Positions 9,592-17,746 of a DNA stretch of 64,000 nt are shown here, one piece after another. The stretch is from DAOMNO01 sp035443885 (GTDB lineage Bacteria > Planctomycetota > Phycisphaerae > Phycisphaerales > SM1A02). Made by a program: the position numbers and the translations under genes. Within the stretch, counting starts at the first letter, position 1. Each line of letters begins with the position of its first letter. The notes under the pieces were generated by a model that had not been told where the DNA came from, did not search any database, and saw only the letters and a program-made list of their open reading frames with translations. The DNA is taken from contig DAOMNO010000001.1 in NCBI GenBank assembly GCA_035443885.1, positions 186,001-250,000 of the forward strand. The letters run 5' to 3'.

Positions 9592-11807
9592 TATTCATTG
9601 TCTCCATTGTTCGAAATGGACGAGCTGAAATCGAGGAGCGGGCTGAGTTCCGTTACGTTGGCGCTGATGAACAGCCGCTCGGGATCGATGCCGATGAGGT
9701 ACTTCCGCATCGGCGCGTGCGTCTTGGCCAGAATGCGCATGTATTCACGCTCTCGATACAGCGCCGGCCCCGCGCGATACACCTTTGTCTGACTGAGCGT
9801 GCGATTGGCCTGCGCCCTGCGAGTCATCAGTTCGACCCAACGATCTCGCTCTGCCTGCGTGATGAACTGCGCAGCTCGCCCGCCGGAATCCACGAGCAGC
9901 CGCTCAATCTCGATTCGCTTCTCAATCGTCTCCGGCGCTTGCAGCCCAAGCTGATCGCGCAAGCGATCCCATTCGTCGAGCTCCTCAAGAATGCGGCGAG
10001 CAGTGTCGGGGTCACCTGCAAGCACAGTGAGTGAAGTGATGACTTCTCGCCTCGCCATCGCAATGCGAGCCTGACGATTCTGATGTTCAATCGTAAGATT
10101 CTCGTGGCTGCCATAACCACGATCTCGTTCACCCGCAGGGCGCATCATCGGAATGTTGACCGCAACCACTTCAACGCCCGCTGGTCTCGGTGCGCTGTCG
10201 AACGCCGCCTGCACACGACGGCGCAGTTCTTCCGCAAGGTCGGCTCGCCTTAACGAGAGCGCATCGTCAATTGACAATCGCGAGAGGTACTGCGTTACTT
10301 CGCGCAGAGCCAACGCCCGAAGCGTCTGCTCACGCACGGTCAGCCCCGCCCGCCGAGTGTAAGTATCCGGTGCGAAGTTCAGATACTGCATCAGGCCGCT
10401 GCCATCCGGCGTACGGCGGATGCGGTATGTCAGAGAAATCTCGCCATCCAGCAGCGCGTACGACTGCGCCACCACAGGTGAAACGGCAGGCGTTGGCGCA
10501 GCGAGTGGATCAGCCGCAACGCCATCGTCCAGCGGTTGATCACTCAAATCTTCCAGTCGATCCGCAATGATTCTCGCCATGCCTGGATCGGTCTGATCCA
10601 ATTCAAGCGATGCACTGGCGACGATGAACGGTTCCATCACGACATCTGTTCGATACTCCTCGGTCCAGATGTGCGCATCGTAGGGGTCGGTTCGCCGCGC
10701 GGTCAGAGGCAACTGGCGCAGCAGTGAAACATCCTCAAGTTTGGCGGTCTCAATCGGCCATGGCAGCTTCCACATGATGCCAGGCTCATGCACCTCGCCG
10801 ACAATCTGGCCGAAGCGCAGGCGAATCGCCTGCTGATGCGGTTCAACGATGACCATCGTATTGAGCAGCACCATGACCGACACGCCAATCGCCAGCAGCC
10901 AGACGAAGCTGCGGAGCAGAAGCTGATAGCCCCATGAACTCGTGATATCGAAGCCGAACTGATAGTCAATCGCCTGATTCAATGAACGGACGATTGAATC
11001 CGGCGCAGCCAACAAGCTGAGTACCCGCGAGTCGAATGCTGCGCGAGGCGTTTCGCCCACGATGCGCGGGCGGTAGAGGTTCAGAATGAAGTTGAGGATG
11101 ATCTCCGCAGAAATCAGCCACATGTACACGACGATTGCGTACGCGACCCAGATGATGACCTGATCGTTGCCGAAAACGCGGAAGCCCAATCCCGCTGCCA
11201 CGGCCAGCAGCACAAGTGCGTTCCCGACCATGTACCCCGCGCCACCTCGCAGGTTCTGCCACGCTGGCTGCTTGGCCATGCCTGCAACGAACCGCGAGAA
11301 GATGAATGAAAGCAGTGCGAAGAAGAGGCAGATGGCTATCGCCCACCCCACCTGAGGTGTGTAGTAGAACGTACGCCCCCCCTCGCCCACGGCTTCACCC
11401 ACATTGCGCATGTAGCGCCACATGAGCCACGCCAGCCCGCTCATGAAGAACGCCAGCACGAGGCTCACAGAGGGCAGCAGCCACTTGTACATGAGGCCCA
11501 GACGCCTCGCTGCGACCTTCAAATCTTCGCTGGTGGCGTCAAAGACAGAACTGGTGCCAGCCCGCGCGGCGGCGAGTTCATCCTCTTCCAGCGCTTCCAG
11601 CCGCTCCAGCTTGTGCTGATACAACAGAACAATCAGGCAAAGCCAGACCGGCACACCCAGCACAAGGTAATACGAGACGAACTCAAGTGACGTATCGCGG
11701 CTGGCACCTTGGAAGATCAGCAGCACCAAGGCTATGGCGAACTGGAGCAGCAGACCGAAGGCGGCCACTCGTGTTCCCCGCTGATAGGCGTGATGGTCGA
11801 TTCTCAT
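9591..11807 (-). CDS. hflK: HflK-like SPFH protein with polytopic N-terminal domain
   Basis: A 738-residue protein, nearly twice the length of Escherichia coli HflK (419). The first 310 residues contain about five or six membrane segments, for example near residues 15-33, 45-65, 115-135, 155-175 and 200-240, with a final one just before the SPFH domain (LLAIGVSVMVLLNTMVIVEP). The SPFH domain starts near residue 330 (EPHQQAIRLRFGQIV, then HEPGIMWKLPWPIETAKLED). It is followed by helical sequence containing LTVREQTLRALALREVTQYL. It is the first gene of the six-gene operon. A fused polytopic domain is unusual for HflK; the alternative is a distinct SPFH subfamily. Confidence 0.82.
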   Translation of the reverse strand: MRIDHHAYQRGTRVAAFGLLLQFAIALVLLIFQGASRDTSLEFVSYYLVLGVPVWLCLIVLLYQHKLERLEALEEDELAAARAGTSSVFDATSEDLKVAARRLGLMYKWLLPSVSLVLAFFMSGLAWLMWRYMRNVGEAVGEGGRTFYYTPQVGWAIAICLFFALLSFIFSRFVAGMAKQPAWQNLRGGAGYMVGNALVLLAVAAGLGFRVFGNDQVIIWVAYAIVVYMWLISAEIILNFILNLYRPRIVGETPRAAFDSRVLSLLAAPDSIVRSLNQAIDYQFGFDITSSWGYQLLLRSFVWLLAIGVSVMVLLNTMVIVEPHQQAIRLRFGQIVGEVHEPGIMWKLPWPIETAKLEDVSLLRQLPLTARRTDPYDAHIWTEEYRTDVVMEPFIVASASLELDQTDPGMARIIADRLEDLSDQPLDDGVAADPLAAPTPAVSPVVAQSYALLDGEISLTYRIRRTPDGSGLMQYLNFAPDTYTRRAGLTVREQTLRALALREVTQYLSRLSIDDALSLRRADLAEELRRRVQAAFDSAPRPAGVEVVAVNIPMMRPAGERDRGYGSHENLTIEHQNRQARIAMARREVITSLTVLAGDPDTARRILEELDEWDRLRDQLGLQAPETIEKRIEIERLLVDSGGRAAQFITQAERDRWVELMTRRAQANRTLSQTKVYRAGPALYREREYMRILAKTHAPMRKYLIGIDPERLFISANVTELSPLLDFSSSISNNGDNE

Positions 11808-12149
11808 GGTTCTCTCAAAGTCTCAAACACGGCCCAGGCAAGAGGTGTGGCTTTCAGATGAAGCTGCCATCGTAAAGCAACTGCCTCCCAAAGGCCAAAC
11901 GGGGCGAAGTGATGCCAACCAGCGTTCTCCATCGCCAACGGGCAGACTCCCGAAAAAGCCCGTGGCAGGAAGATCGCGCGAAATGTCGAACCGAGTCCAT
12001 GGGGCTTACGTAGCACAACCTGAACAAGGTTCGCATCGCGCGATGATTTTTTTGTCCTGGGTTGCGTTCTCCCCTGTCTCCCCCTTAGGCTGTCGGCACC
12101 CCGCGGCGCGAAGTTCGGCTGCGGAACACTTCAGGCGAGCCGCCGCACA
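11808..12149. other. Divergent intergenic region, no gene recognised
   Basis: 342 bases lie between the start codons of the SPFH operon (-) and the second ABC-2 permease (+), so both promoters should be here. Read on both strands I see no convincing protein frame, tRNA or terminator. It contains a run of T (around 12045-12052), a C-rich block (12069-12087) and a G/C-rich block just before the permease start. No -35/-10 pair stood out enough to call. Confidence 0.5.
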
Positions 12150-13286
12150 ATGATCGAACAAACCCTCGCGATCATCAGAAACACCTTTTTCGAGTCGATC
12201 CGGCAGCCCATCATGCTGGTCGTACTCGTGGTGGCCACCATCGCGATCATCATGGCCAATCCACTGGCCGCCTTCACTATGGACGATGACCAGCGCATGC
12301 TCATCGACATGGGCCTTGCGACCGTATTCGTCTCTGGCGTCCTGCTGGCAGCGTTCATCGCCACCAGCGTGCTGACACGGGAAATCGAGAATCGCACCGC
12401 GTTGACGGTCGTTTCCAAGCCCGTCTCAAGACCTATTTTCATCATCGGCAAGTATCTCGGCGTTTCGGCGGCGATGGTCTTGGCCATGCTGTACCTTGGC
12501 CTCGTGTTCATGCTGGTGGAGATGCAGCCCGTGCTGCAAACGGTGCGCACACCCATGCATCAGCCGGTGCTGGTGTTCGGCCTGCTCGCAGCGGCGATCG
12601 GCGTAGGTACCGGAATCTGGTGTAACTACTTTTACAACAAGGTCTTCGCAAGCACTGTGCTGTGCGTAACCACCCCGCTGGCTGCACTGGCATACCTTCT
12701 CTGCCTGCCGTTTGCGCACGATTTCTCCCGACAGCCGATTGAGCAATCCTTCAAGCCCCAGTTCTGGATCGCGTTTATCTGCATCACGATCGCTGTGCTG
12801 GTGCTGACAGCTATTGCGATTGCCGCGTCAACACGATTCAAACAGGTGATGACATTGTGCATCACGCTCGGCGTCTTCATGGCGGGTATGCTGTCGGACT
12901 GGTACATCGGCCAACCCCGCGAGGAGATTCGCAGCCTATGGCTCAGCCGCGCCATTGACGCTGGACAAACCGTTACCGAGGAGCGTGAGCGCGTCATTGA
13001 GCTTGTTTCGGGCGAGGTCAGTCAACCGATCGTCGAGCAGGTTCACGTGCCCTTGGTTTCGTTGAGCAGCATGTCTGAAGGCTGGGAATCCTTCCGATAT
13101 GCAGGTTACTCACTGGCCTATGCGGTCGTACCCAACTTCCAGGTGCATGTGCTGATCGACGCCCTCACCCAGGGACACCGAATTCCCCGCGCGTATCTGG
13201 TGGAAGCTGGGCTGTACGGCTTCTTCTGCATCACAATCGCCCTGAGCACCGCCGTCATTCTCTTCCAACGTCGTGAAGTGGGTTGA
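12150..13286 (+). CDS. ABC-2 type transporter permease, paralogue of the 3788-5845 permease
   Basis: A 378-residue polytopic membrane protein with about six hydrophobic segments. Near residues 77-105 it carries EIENRTALTVVSKPVSRPIF followed by IIGKYLGV, which matches position for position the permease motif in the operon to the left (EIRDRQIWSIVTKPMSRF then LVGKWLGV). A hydrophilic loop at about residues 255-310 separates the last segments. No ATPase gene accompanies it on this strand, so the divergently encoded ATPase at 5849-7042 may serve it; that is inference. The start is ATG at 12150; its stop at 13284-13286 is followed by uvrA 74 bases later. Confidence 0.85.
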   Translation: MIEQTLAIIRNTFFESIRQPIMLVVLVVATIAIIMANPLAAFTMDDDQRMLIDMGLATVFVSGVLLAAFIATSVLTREIENRTALTVVSKPVSRPIFIIGKYLGVSAAMVLAMLYLGLVFMLVEMQPVLQTVRTPMHQPVLVFGLLAAAIGVGTGIWCNYFYNKVFASTVLCVTTPLAALAYLLCLPFAHDFSRQPIEQSFKPQFWIAFICITIAVLVLTAIAIAASTRFKQVMTLCITLGVFMAGMLSDWYIGQPREEIRSLWLSRAIDAGQTVTEERERVIELVSGEVSQPIVEQVHVPLVSLSSMSEGWESFRYAGYSLAYAVVPNFQVHVLIDALTQGHRIPRAYLVEAGLYGFFCITIALSTAVILFQRREVG

Positions 13287-13360
13287 TCTTCACTTCTGCA
13301 TGGCTTGCACGTGAAACGCGCCAATCGCCGCCCTATGATGCCGCCCCTCGGAGTAGAGAA

Positions 13361-16351
13361 GTGGCTGAGCAGCATGTCATCAAGGTTCGCGGCGCACGCG
13401 AGCACAACCTCAAAGGTCTGAACGTCGATATCCCGCGCGATCAGCTCGTGGTCATCACGGGCGTATCCGGTTCGGGAAAAAGTTCGCTCGCATTCGACAC
13501 GATCTTCGCAGAAGGCCAACGAAAGTACATGGAATCGCTGAGCGCGTATGCGCGGCAGTTTCTCGATCAGCTTCAGAAACCGAACATTGAGTCCATTGAA
13601 GGTCTTCCTCCCACAATCGCGATTCAGCAGCGAACGGGCGGGCACAACCCACGTTCGACCGTCGCCACGACGACGGAAATCTACGACTACCTTCGTCTGC
13701 TCTTCGCCCGTTGTGGCACGCCAACATGCTGGCATGGCGCGGAACTGTTACACGAAACCGAAGACTCAACAGAAAAAACGAATCGCGCGAAATCGATCGG
13801 CAAGAAACGCGCCGCTACGACTTGCGGCAAACCGATCACCGCAACCAGCCCGACGCAGATTGTTGACACGCTGATGGCGTTTCCTGCGGGGACCCGCATG
13901 ATGATCTGTTCCCCCGTCGTTCGCGGCAAGAAGGGGCATCATCGCGATGTCATCGAAGCACTGCAAAAACAAGGCTTTGTGCGGGCGCGCGTCAATGGCG
14001 CGATCATCGACATCCGTGATGCGCTCAAGGAGGGCGGCGAAAATCCGCTCAATCTTGGGCGGTACGAGATGCACACCATTGAAGCTGTTGTCGATCGCAT
14101 CGCCGTGAGCGAGGACGCCCGACAGCGCATCGCAGATTCTGTGGAAGTCGCGCTGAAACTCAGTGAAGGCCTGCTCGTCGTGCTCACGGAAGATGCTTCC
14201 GGCAACTGGCATGAGCATCGATTCAGCGAAAAATTCGCCTGCCCGGATCATCCTGAATGCAGCCTTGATGAACTTGAGCCACGATTGTTCTCATTCAACT
14301 CGCCATTTGGCGCATGTCCGAAGTGCGACGGCCTCGGCATTGTGCAGGAGTTTGAAGAAGCGATGGTGATCGAAGACCCCTCGCTCTCTATTGCTGACGG
14401 CGCGGTAAGCGCATTCGCCCGAATCGGCCATGTATACCGCTCGTGGTTCTCGTCTGTACTCAAGAAGGTCTGCAAGAAGCACGGCATTGATCGCAACAAG
14501 CCGTTCGACCAGCTCCCCCGCGAACATCGTCGCCTGCTCCTTTATGGCGCAGGCGGCAGCGGGAAAACCTCGCGCGACTTTGCGGGTGTAATTCCGATTC
14601 TCAAAGAGCGATTCGAGAACACGGATAACGAGCGAATCAAAGAACGACTGAGCACGCTGCTCAGCCAAACGCCGTGCCCCGCATGTACCGGTAAACGGCT
14701 TCGCACCGAATCGCTGTTCGTCATGCTCAGCGCCGGTTCCGCAGGGCGATACAACATCGCTGACATTACGGGCTTCACCATTGATCAGGCGATCGGTTTC
14801 TTCGATTCGCTCGACCTTTCTCAGGAAAAACGCGAAATTGCAGCGCCCATCCTGCGCGAGATCAACGCGCGTCTGGGTTTTCTTGCATCCGTAGGCCTCA
14901 ACTATCTCACGCTTGATCGAACCGCTTCGACGCTCTCGGGCGGCGAAGCACAGCGCATTCGTCTGGCGACACAGGTCGGGTCGGGACTTGTCGGCGTGTG
15001 CTATGTGCTGGACGAGCCGACCATTGGCCTTCACCAGCGCGACAACGATCGCCTGATTGGCACGCTGCGCAGCCTTGCGGACATCGGCAACACGGTTCTC
15101 GTCGTCGAACACGATGAAGACATGATCCGATCTGCAGATCACATTCTCGACATCGGGCCAGAGCCGGGAAGGCGTGGCGGGCGCGTGGTGGCGCAAGGCA
15201 CACTGCTCGACATTATGAACCATGAGAGTTCGCTGACCGGCGCGTATCTTTCGGGTCGCCGGGCGATCCCCTCGCCGTCACGGAATGATCGCCGCGCCGT
15301 CAGCGAATCGAATGCCATCGTCGTGAAAGGCGCCAGCGCGAACAATCTCAAAGGTATCGACGTGGCGTTCCCGCTGGGCGGGATGGTGTGTGTAACTGGC
15401 GTTTCCGGTTCTGGTAAATCGACGCTGGTGAACGAAGTTTTGCTGAAAGCCGCCAAGAAAGCCATTTATGGCTCGCGGCTGCTCCCCGGCGGACACAAAC
15501 GCATCAACGGCTTGACGAAGCTTGACCGCGTGATCGAAGTCGATCAGTCCCCCATTGGGCGCACGCCTCGCTCAAACCCGGCGACGTACACCGGCATCTT
15601 CGACGACATCCGCAAGCTCTTCACGCAAACGCGAGAATCGAAGATTCGCGGCTATCAACCCGGCCGCTTCTCATTCAATGTGAAAGGCGGCCGGTGTGAA
15701 GCGTGCCAAGGCCAGGGCCTCAAGAAAATCGAGATGCACTTCCTGCCGGATGTGTTTGTAACCTGCGAAGTCTGCCGCGGCGCACGGTATAACCGCGAAA
15801 CGCTGGAGATCAGATATCGCGACAGAAACATCGCGGACGTGCTGAGCATGACGGTTGAAGACGCCGTCTCGTTCTTCGATGCGCATCCACGCATTCTGCG
15901 CATGGTGAAGTGCCTGCACGATGTTGGCCTCGACTACATCGAACTCGGCCAGCCATCGACTACGCTTTCAGGCGGTGAAGCGCAGCGCATCAAGCTTGCC
16001 AGCGAACTTGGCGGCTCGTCGTCAGGCCACACGTTGTATGTGCTTGACGAGCCGACGACGGGTTTGCACTTCGCAGATGTCGAAAAGCTGCTGAGCGTGA
16101 TGAATCGTCTCGCCGATCAAGGCAACACGTTGATTGTGATCGAACACAATCTTGACGTCATCAAATGCGCTGACTGGATCATTGACCTCGGCCCGGAAGG
16201 TGGCGACCGAGGCGGCACCGTCGTCGCCACCGGGACGCCCGAAGCTGTGGCGGCATCGAAGAACAGTCACACGGGTCGCTACCTCAAGCCGTTGCTCCGC
16301 ACCACCGCACCATCCAAGGAACGAGCAGCACCAGCGCGTGCGGCAACATAA
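13361..16351 (+). CDS. uvrA: Excinuclease ABC subunit A
   Basis: UvrA is the damage-recognition ATPase of nucleotide excision repair, acting as a dimer with UvrB in the cytoplasm. The protein has two ABC ATPase halves: Walker A GVSGSGKSSLAFDT near residue 35 and GVSGSGKSTLVNEV near residue 685, signatures LSGGEAQRIRLATQVGSGL and LSGGEAQRIKLASELGG, and Walker B VLDEPTIGLH and VLDEPTTGLH. Zinc-binding pairs are visible: CPKC, and the C-terminal CEAC / CEVC set. I start at GTG 13361, which has GGAG nine bases upstream and leads directly into VAEQHVIKVRGAREHNLKG, the usual UvrA N terminus; the frame stays open further upstream to 13283 but that part is not UvrA-like. 996 residues, normal with a small insertion near residue 125. 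Confidence 0.97.
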   Translation: MAEQHVIKVRGAREHNLKGLNVDIPRDQLVVITGVSGSGKSSLAFDTIFAEGQRKYMESLSAYARQFLDQLQKPNIESIEGLPPTIAIQQRTGGHNPRSTVATTTEIYDYLRLLFARCGTPTCWHGAELLHETEDSTEKTNRAKSIGKKRAATTCGKPITATSPTQIVDTLMAFPAGTRMMICSPVVRGKKGHHRDVIEALQKQGFVRARVNGAIIDIRDALKEGGENPLNLGRYEMHTIEAVVDRIAVSEDARQRIADSVEVALKLSEGLLVVLTEDASGNWHEHRFSEKFACPDHPECSLDELEPRLFSFNSPFGACPKCDGLGIVQEFEEAMVIEDPSLSIADGAVSAFARIGHVYRSWFSSVLKKVCKKHGIDRNKPFDQLPREHRRLLLYGAGGSGKTSRDFAGVIPILKERFENTDNERIKERLSTLLSQTPCPACTGKRLRTESLFVMLSAGSAGRYNIADITGFTIDQAIGFFDSLDLSQEKREIAAPILREINARLGFLASVGLNYLTLDRTASTLSGGEAQRIRLATQVGSGLVGVCYVLDEPTIGLHQRDNDRLIGTLRSLADIGNTVLVVEHDEDMIRSADHILDIGPEPGRRGGRVVAQGTLLDIMNHESSLTGAYLSGRRAIPSPSRNDRRAVSESNAIVVKGASANNLKGIDVAFPLGGMVCVTGVSGSGKSTLVNEVLLKAAKKAIYGSRLLPGGHKRINGLTKLDRVIEVDQSPIGRTPRSNPATYTGIFDDIRKLFTQTRESKIRGYQPGRFSFNVKGGRCEACQGQGLKKIEMHFLPDVFVTCEVCRGARYNRETLEIRYRDRNIADVLSMTVEDAVSFFDAHPRILRMVKCLHDVGLDYIELGQPSTTLSGGEAQRIKLASELGGSSSGHTLYVLDEPTTGLHFADVEKLLSVMNRLADQGNTLIVIEHNLDVIKCADWIIDLGPEGGDRGGTVVATGTPEAVAASKNSHTGRYLKPLLRTTAPSKERAAPARAAT

Positions 16352-16366
16352 CGCAACGACATGAAA

Positions 16367-16390
16367 AACCCGCGTCCTGAAACGCGGGTT
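16367..16390. terminator. Bidirectional terminator between uvrA and fliA
   Basis: A perfect 9-base stem AACCCGCGT / ACGCGGGTT with a 6-base loop lies between the convergent uvrA and fliA genes. On the minus strand it is followed by TTTTT, the classic intrinsic terminator form, which suits the end of fliA and the flagellar operon. On the plus strand the trailing tract is weaker. Confidence 0.8.
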
Positions 16391-16416
16391 GTGCTTCACA
16401 AGCGTTTCGGGCCTTC

Positions 16417-17244
16417 TCAGCCCGCAAATTCCTTTGTGCGATGCTGCATCTGTGCCTTAAGGCGAGCAAGAATTGATGAGTGCATCTGGCTGACGCGCGA
16501 TTCAGAAAGGTCAAGCGTCGTACCAATCTCCTTCATTGTCATTTCCTCGTAGTAGTAGAGGATCACAATGAGTCGCTCGGCGCGAGAAAGCCCCTTGGTG
16601 ATGAGCAGCTTGAGGTCCTGCTTCTGAATTTCAGAAAGCGGGTTTTCCTGCTTCTTGTCGTGAATGACATCGATCTCGCGCACGTCTTTGCTGGAGTCGG
16701 TCTCGAACCACTTGCGGTTGAGAGATACCACGCCGACGGGTTTGGAGTCTCGTGAGATTTTCTCAAACTCCGCCTGCGAAACCTTCAGCCGCGTGGAGAT
16801 TTCCTTGTCCGTCGCCTTGCGGCCAAGCTCCATCTCCAGCGACTTGCGCGCTCGCTCGACCTTTGCCGTGCGCGACCGCACGAGGCGAGGCACCCAGTCC
16901 ATGCTGCGCAGCTCGTCAAAGATCGCACCACGAATGCGCTGTGCTGAGAATGTCTCAAACTTGACGCCTCGATCAAGATCAAACGCATCGATCGCGTCCA
17001 TCAGACCGAAGAGGCCAGCAGACATCAGGTCTTCAACATCGACCTCGCCGGGCAGACGCATATGCATGCGCTCAGCGGTATAGCGCACGATCTCGCGATA
17101 ATGTTCGATGAGCCGATTGCGCAGCTCCTGCGAACCGATCGCGCGATACTGTTTCCAAACTTCGAGAATAGGGGTTTCGTCGGTCACCGACGCAGCGGGG
17201 CGTTCGAGTGTCGCTGTGCCTGACCTTGACTTCGCTTTGGGCAT
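16417..17244 (-). CDS. fliA: Flagellar sigma factor (sigma-28)
   Basis: FliA directs RNA polymerase to late flagellar promoters. Region 2 is clear (VDVEDLMSAGLFGLMDAIDA, then DLDRGVKFETFSAQRIRGAI, FDELRSMDWVPRLVR), as is region 3 (LGRKATDKEISTRL) and a region 4 helix-turn-helix (LILYYYEEMTMKEIG in outline, with SESRVSQMHSSILARLK). I start at ATG 17244 because AAGGAGAG sits 5 bases upstream and the protein then has a normal length of 275 residues; the frame continues upstream to 17361 but without family similarity. It is the last gene of the flagellar set. A sigma-28-like promoter upstream of its small neighbour suggests autoregulation. Confidence 0.93.
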   Translation of the reverse strand: MPKAKSRSGTATLERPAASVTDETPILEVWKQYRAIGSQELRNRLIEHYREIVRYTAERMHMRLPGEVDVEDLMSAGLFGLMDAIDAFDLDRGVKFETFSAQRIRGAIFDELRSMDWVPRLVRSRTAKVERARKSLEMELGRKATDKEISTRLKVSQAEFEKISRDSKPVGVVSLNRKWFETDSSKDVREIDVIHDKKQENPLSEIQKQDLKLLITKGLSRAERLIVILYYYEEMTMKEIGTTLDLSESRVSQMHSSILARLKAQMQHRTKEFAG

Positions 17245-17353
17245 GTGGTCTCTCCTTGACCGCGCCATTTTTCGAGACTCCGCCTGTTCCGTGGCGGCAG
17301 TGACGCGATCACTATACCACCAGAGATTCGGGACGCAACCGATATTCTCAGGC

Positions 17354-17641
17354 TCACACAACGATCACATCTTCGTCTTCAGGCGTAGAGGCCGCAGACG
17401 CCTTGTCTGCGGTGCCCATCGTTGCGGCTTCCTGTTCCGCCTGTGACGCAAGATGCATGTCAATCACACGCTCGCAAACGATGCCGACGATCAACCCGAC
17501 CGGATAGCAAATCACCATCGCCAGCAGCGCCTGCATGAGCACGAGAGTGGCTGCATTGCCAACGGCCAGACCTGCAAAGGTCGCCACTGCAAATGCCGCA
17601 AGGGCGAAACAAGCCGCCATTACACTGCTCAATCTGCCCAT
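17354..17641 (-). CDS. Small two-helix membrane protein between flhG and fliA
   Basis: About 95 residues with two hydrophobic segments, near residues 5-30 and 35-60 in the first two thirds, and an acidic C-terminal tail ending TPEDEDVIVV. I do not recognise the family. ATG 17641 has GAGG nine bases upstream; an in-frame ATG at 17656 is also possible. It lies between flhG and fliA on the same strand and directly downstream of the sigma-28-like promoter at 17711-17737, so it is probably part of the late flagellar regulon. Its function is unknown; an accessory motility membrane protein is a guess from position. Confidence 0.65.
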   Translation of the reverse strand: MGRLSSVMAACFALAAFAVATFAGLAVGNAATLVLMQALLAMVICYPVGLIVGIVCERVIDMHLASQAEQEAATMGTADKASAASTPEDEDVIVV

Positions 17642-17710
17642 TCGATCATTCCTCATTCCGCTGCTGAACGGGGCAACACTGATCGCCGTAAGAACTTGAA
17701 CGAAATGTCT

Positions 17711-17737
17711 TTATCGGCAACTGTCGCCGATGCTTAA
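17711..17737 (-). promoter_or_regulatory. Sigma-28 (FliA) type promoter
   Basis: On the minus strand the sequence reads TTAA, 15 bases, then GCCGATAA. The flagellar sigma-28 consensus known from enteric bacteria is TAAA-N15-GCCGATAA, so the -10 element is an exact match, the spacing is exact and the -35 core matches 3 of 4. It lies about 55-70 bases upstream of the small membrane protein and fliA, just after flhG ends. The overlap with a short inverted repeat (ATCGGC/GCCGAT) is probably incidental. Confidence 0.65.
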
Positions 17738-17746
17738 GCAGAATCC

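Noticed and set aside
11940..12140. Possible signal-recognition-particle RNA or other small RNA in the divergent gap
   Set aside because: A short stretch on the minus strand vaguely resembles SRP RNA helix 8, but the GGAAGGAAGCA core is missing and no closed stem could be drawn.
14240..14330. Defective first zinc finger in UvrA (CPDHPEC instead of CxxC)
   Set aside because: This Cys pair is variable across bacterial UvrA proteins, and the functionally important C-terminal zinc module (CEAC, CEVC) is intact.
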